The notes beneath the pieces are model-generated. The model made no database searches, was not told the DNA's origin, and worked only from the letters and a program-made list of their open reading frames with translations. This document shows positions 51,393-54,332 of a stretch of 54,332 nt of DNA, piece by piece. The DNA is from Opitutus sp. Its GTDB lineage: Bacteria; Verrucomicrobiota; Verrucomicrobiia; Opitutales; Opitutaceae. How positions within the stretch are numbered: the stretch's first letter is position 1; the number at the start of each line of letters is the position of its first letter. The stretch is from the NCBI GenBank assembly GCA_025361365.1, contig JANYAM010000189.1, positions 1 to 54,332 on the forward strand, written 5' to 3'. The translations under genes were made by a program, and so were the position numbers.

Positions 51393-51436
51393 GGTAGTAA
51401 AATTGAGTCTGGGATTTAGGGTCTGGGTTCTGGGGA

Positions 51437-52000
51437 TTAGACGGACATGGAGACGCCGGCATGGTCGGGATGGTGGTCGTCCGCGGTGGTGCGGACCAGT
51501 GGCGGGGCGGCGGAGAGCAGCTCGTGGCCGCGCGCCATCGCGACAGCGCCGGTGCGGACGATCTCGACGATACCGTAGGGGCGCAGGACCATCTCGAACT
51601 TGCCGATTTTTTCCGGCGTGCCGGTGACCTCGATGACCAACGTCGCCTCGTCCACGTCGACGACGCGGGCGCGGAAGACATCGGTCAGCTGCAACACCTC
51701 GGCGCGCGTCTGGTTGGTGACCTTGACCTTGACCAGGCCGAGCTCGCGGAAGAGCGAGGGCTTATGGGTGAGGTCGTCCACGCGGAGGACGTTGACCAGC
51801 TTGTAGAGGTTGGCCTCGACGATGCGGGCGCCGGCCTCGGTGGCGTCGACCACGACCGTGAGGCGCGACACGCCCGGCTGCTCGGTGCGGCCGACCGTGA
51901 GCGAATCAATGTTGAAGTTGCGCCGGCGGAAGAGCGACGCGATCCGGTTCAGGACGCCGGGCACGTCTTCCACGTAGGCGATGAGCGTATGTTTGGCCAT
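51437..52000 (-). CDS. ilvN: Acetolactate synthase small (regulatory) subunit
   Basis: 187 residues. An N-terminal ACT domain (about 1-75, [21 protein letters not shown]) is followed by the second small-subunit domain (about 80-160). ACT domains of this kind bind valine and feed back on the catalytic subunit. It starts 12 nt downstream of the large-subunit stop. The 44 nt after its stop contain an unpaired short repeat of TCTGGG units. Confidence 0.95.
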   Translation of the reverse strand: MAKHTLIAYVEDVPGVLNRIASLFRRRNFNIDSLTVGRTEQPGVSRLTVVVDATEAGARIVEANLYKLVNVLRVDDLTHKPSLFRELGLVKVKVTNQTRAEVLQLTDVFRARVVDVDEATLVIEVTGTPEKIGKFEMVLRPYGIVEIVRTGAVAMARGHELLSAAPPLVRTTADDHHPDHAGVSMSV

Positions 52001-52012
52001 GGGAGGGTTGGG

Positions 52013-53875
52013 TTAGCGGCGGGAAGTTTTCGTGACCTTGCGGGCGGGCGCCTTCGCCGGCTTCTGGGCGACCTTGCCGCGGCCGTTAAGGGCCTTGGCC
52101 TCGGCTTTCGCCTCAGCGAAGACATTTGGCAGCGCGGGCGAGGGCATCTCCCAGTCCTTGTCGGAACCGGACTCGAGCATTACGTCCTGCTTCGGGCGGC
52201 GGATCATCTTGTCGAGATCGGCGCCGGCAGGGACCATCGGGAACACCGTGTCCTCCTTCTCGACGACGAAATCGATGACGACGGTGCCCTTGGCCGCGAG
52301 GGTCTTCTCCACGGTCGCCTTCACGTCGGAACGCTTGTCGCACAGGAAACCTGTGAGGCGGTAGGCCTCGGCCAGTTTCACGAAGTTCGGGCCGGTCATC
52401 GGCGTGGCGGCGTAGCGCTTGTCGTAGAAGAACTCCTGCCACTGGCGCACCATGCCCAGGAAGGCGTTGTTGATGATGGCGACGTTGACCTTGATGCCTT
52501 CCTGCTCGGCCGTGGCCAGTTCGCAGGAGGTCATCTGGAAACCGCCGTCGCCGACGACCACCCACACGTCCTTGTCGGGACACGCGAACTTGGCGCCGAT
52601 GGCCGCGGGGAGCGCGAAGCCCATCGTGCCGAGGCCGCCCGAGGTGATGAGCGAGCGGGGCTTCTCGTGGCGGAAATACTGGGCTTCCCACATCTGATGC
52701 TGGCCGACGTCCGTGACGACGATGGTGTCGCGCTTCTGCGTGAGGCGCCAGATGTCGTTGATGACATGGGCGGCGTAGAGGTGGCCGCTGTCGGGCAGGT
52801 TCTGGATGTCGCGCACGGCGGAGTCACCGCGGCGGGCATTGATGTCGGCCCACCACTCCTTGTGCTCGGCCTTCTTCACCTGCGGCTGGATGAGCGAGAG
52901 GACTTCGCGGAGATCGCCGATGAGGGCGACATCCACCGGGACGTTCTTGTTGATCTCGGTCGGGTCGATATCGACGTGGATCTTCTTCGCGTTGAGCGCG
53001 TAGGTCTTGAGGTTGCCCGTGACGCGGTCGTCGAAGCGCATGCCGAGCGCGATGAGCAGGTCGGCCTGCTGGATGGCCTCGTTGACCCAGGACTCGCCGT
53101 GCATGCCCATCATGCCGAGGTTGAACTCGGACGACGCGGGGATGGCGCCAATGCCGAGGAGCGTCGTGGTGATCGGGATGCCGGCCGTCTTGGCGAGCTT
53201 GAGCACCTCGGCGGTCGTGCCGGACTTGACGACGCCCTGCCCCACAAAAATGAGCGGACGCTTGGCGGAATTGATCAGCTCGGCGGCGCGGGCGAACTCC
53301 GACGCGGGGGCGTGGTAGCTCGGGCGGTAGCCCGGCAGGCGCGGGGCGGCGGCCGCCCAGTCGAACTCCGTCGTCATCTGTTGCGCGTCCTTCGTAATAT
53401 CGATCAACACCGGACCGGGCCGGCCGCTACTGGCGATGTAGAACGCTTCGCGGATGGCCCGGGCGATGTCGCCGGGCTTCGTCACGAGATAATTGTGCTT
53501 GGTGATCGGGAGCGTGACGCCGGTCACGTCCGTCTCCTGGAAGGCGTCGGTGCCGATCGCCTTCGAGCCGACTTGGCCGGTGATGCACACAATGGGCGAG
53601 GAGTCCATCATGGCGGTGGCAATGCCGGTGACCATGTTGGTCGCGCCGGGGCCAGAGGTCGCGATGGCGACGCCGACCTTGCCGCTGGCACGGGCGTAGC
53701 CGTCGGCCATGTGCGTGGCGCCCTGTTCGTGGCGCACGAGCACATGGTGGATCTTCGGATACTTGGTCATCGCGTCGTAGGTCGGCAGGATCGCGCCGCC
53801 CGGATAACCGAACACGACGTTAACGCCTTCCTTCTGTAAGCATTCCCAAATGATTTCTGCTCCGGTGAGTTTCAT
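52013..53875 (-). CDS. ilvB: Acetolactate synthase large (catalytic) subunit
   Basis: 620 residues from the ATG at 53875 (MKLTGAEIIWECLQKEGV). The N-terminal ThDP-domain has HEQGATHMADGYARASGK with the activating Glu, and the C-terminal domain has GDGGFQMTSCELATAEQEGIKVNVAIINN, the ThDP/Mg motif. A C-terminal tail of about 30 residues rich in Lys and Ala is unusual for this family. It makes acetolactate and acetohydroxybutyrate, the first common step. The longer upstream frame is a shadow. Confidence 0.97.
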   Translation of the reverse strand: MKLTGAEIIWECLQKEGVNVVFGYPGGAILPTYDAMTKYPKIHHVLVRHEQGATHMADGYARASGKVGVAIATSGPGATNMVTGIATAMMDSSPIVCITGQVGSKAIGTDAFQETDVTGVTLPITKHNYLVTKPGDIARAIREAFYIASSGRPGPVLIDITKDAQQMTTEFDWAAAAPRLPGYRPSYHAPASEFARAAELINSAKRPLIFVGQGVVKSGTTAEVLKLAKTAGIPITTTLLGIGAIPASSEFNLGMMGMHGESWVNEAIQQADLLIALGMRFDDRVTGNLKTYALNAKKIHVDIDPTEINKNVPVDVALIGDLREVLSLIQPQVKKAEHKEWWADINARRGDSAVRDIQNLPDSGHLYAAHVINDIWRLTQKRDTIVVTDVGQHQMWEAQYFRHEKPRSLITSGGLGTMGFALPAAIGAKFACPDKDVWVVVGDGGFQMTSCELATAEQEGIKVNVAIINNAFLGMVRQWQEFFYDKRYAATPMTGPNFVKLAEAYRLTGFLCDKRSDVKATVEKTLAAKGTVVIDFVVEKEDTVFPMVPAGADLDKMIRRPKQDVMLESGSDKDWEMPSPALPNVFAEAKAEAKALNGRGKVAQKPAKAPARKVTKTSRR

Positions 53876-53909
53876 GATGTCCCTTGAGGTTTGGTGGTTT
53901 TGAAAGTGA

Positions 53910-54332
53910 TCAGGTGGTGACGGCGCCCTCGGCGGCCGATGAGACGGTATTGGCATACTTGGCCATGACCCCGCGCGCATAACGCGGAGCCGGGGCTTTC
54001 CAGCCCGCCTGGCGCTTGGCCAGCTCGGCGGGGGCGATCTCGACCTGCAACTTGCGCGTCGCGACGTCAATCTCGATGGTGTCGCCCTCCTGGACGAAGG
54101 CGATCAAGCCGCCGACGAAGGCCTCGGGCGCCACGTGGCCGATGGAGAAACCGCGCGTCGCGCCGGAAAACCGGCCGTCGGTGAGCAGCGCGACGGAGTC
54201 AGCCAGCCCCTGCCCCGCCAGCGCGCCCGTTACGCCGAGCATCTCGCGCATGCCGGGGCCGCCCTTCGGTCCCTCGTAGCGGATGACGACGACGTCGCCT
54301 GCCTTGATCTGCTGGGCGTTGGCCGCGGCCAT
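53910..54332 (-). CDS. ilvD: Dihydroxy-acid dehydratase, C-terminal part (cut by window edge)
   Basis: 140 residues of the C-terminal domain. [23 protein letters not shown] and [23 protein letters not shown] are diagnostic of IlvD (and related Edd); its position before ilvB supports IlvD. The Fe-S-binding N-terminal domain lies beyond the right edge. It converts the dihydroxy acids made by IlvC to 2-keto acids. The first gene of the branched-chain operon that is visible here. Confidence 0.95.
   Translation of the reverse strand: MAAANAQQIKAGDVVVIRYEGPKGGPGMREMLGVTGALAGQGLADSVALLTDGRFSGATRGFSIGHVAPEAFVGGLIAFVQEGDTIEIDVATRKLQVEIAPAELAKRQAGWKAPAPRYARGVMAKYANTVSSAAEGAVTT

Noticed and set aside
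51461-53839. 792-residue plus-strand frame opposite ilvB and ilvN
   Set aside because: Mirror of coding sequence on the minus strand with diagnostic acetolactate synthase motifs.

Overview
The window is GC-rich chromosomal DNA that fits the Verrucomicrobiota, most likely family Opitutaceae. Evidence: a Minf_1886-type protein (a family restricted to Verrucomicrobiota and Planctomycetota), GatCAB amidotransferase, small GxxExxY and four-helix-bundle proteins lodged between housekeeping genes, and an ExbB-ExbD-ExbD-TonB locus typical of Gram-negative envelopes. The placement is inferred from gene content; no rRNA gene is present.

Layout. 1-7.6 kb: two tandem M13 metallopeptidase genes (the first cut by the window edge), NAD kinase, two secreted EF-hand proteins, a double-unit M16 peptidase and the Minf_1886 protein. 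7.7-9.8 kb: a Fur-family regulator with a candidate operator, a 39-residue basic protein, and a yqjD-yqjE-yqjK-like membrane-protein group whose first gene is frameshifted by an 11-bp tandem duplication. 9.9-22.8 kb: a tightly coupled biosynthetic cluster (methyltransferase, two ACPs, two ketosynthases plus a truncated ketosynthase-like protein, two acyltransferases, a glycosyltransferase-LolA fusion, an MMPL/RND exporter and an AMP-ligase), faced by a convergent chorismatase (XanB2/Hyg5/FkbO family) and a TVP38-type membrane protein. This looks like an aryl-polyene or xanthomonadin-like pathway primed with hydroxybenzoate, but no ketoreductase, dehydratase or thioesterase is encoded in it. 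23-25.7 kb: a GxxExxY gene framed by two copies of a hairpin repeat, then envelope genes (PagL-like lipid A deacylase, polysaccharide deacetylase, PAP2 phosphatase).

25.8-38.2 kb: a beta-CASP-type metallo-hydrolase, a 2Fe-2S ferredoxin-like protein, a Tat-exported superoxide dismutase, gatCAB, a PilZ protein, rpmI-rplT-(GxxExxY)-pheS-pheT, and three tRNAs (Lys-CTT, Thr-TGT, Gln-CTG). 38.4-44.4 kb: a Ton-type energy-transduction operon with a TPR protein and two TolA-like coiled-coil proteins, then a TorF-like outer-membrane protein. 44.4-54.3 kb: a branched-chain amino-acid operon on the minus strand (ilvD-ilvB-ilvN-ilvC-[four-helix protein]-leuA-cimA-leuB-aminotransferase) in which isoleucine carbon is probably supplied by citramalate.

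The most unusual layer is intergenic. Two families of structured repeats recur. One has five copies, each an outer stem enclosing two hairpins (a three-way-junction shape), four of them with TGTAG/CTACA-type ends. The other consists of inverted arms built from degenerate 9-bp (in one case 6-bp) periodic units. Some of these are empty hairpins and some enclose or flank a small ORF (GxxExxY twice, a 23S-IVS-type four-helix protein once). They sit inside housekeeping operons and look like a cargo-carrying hairpin element.
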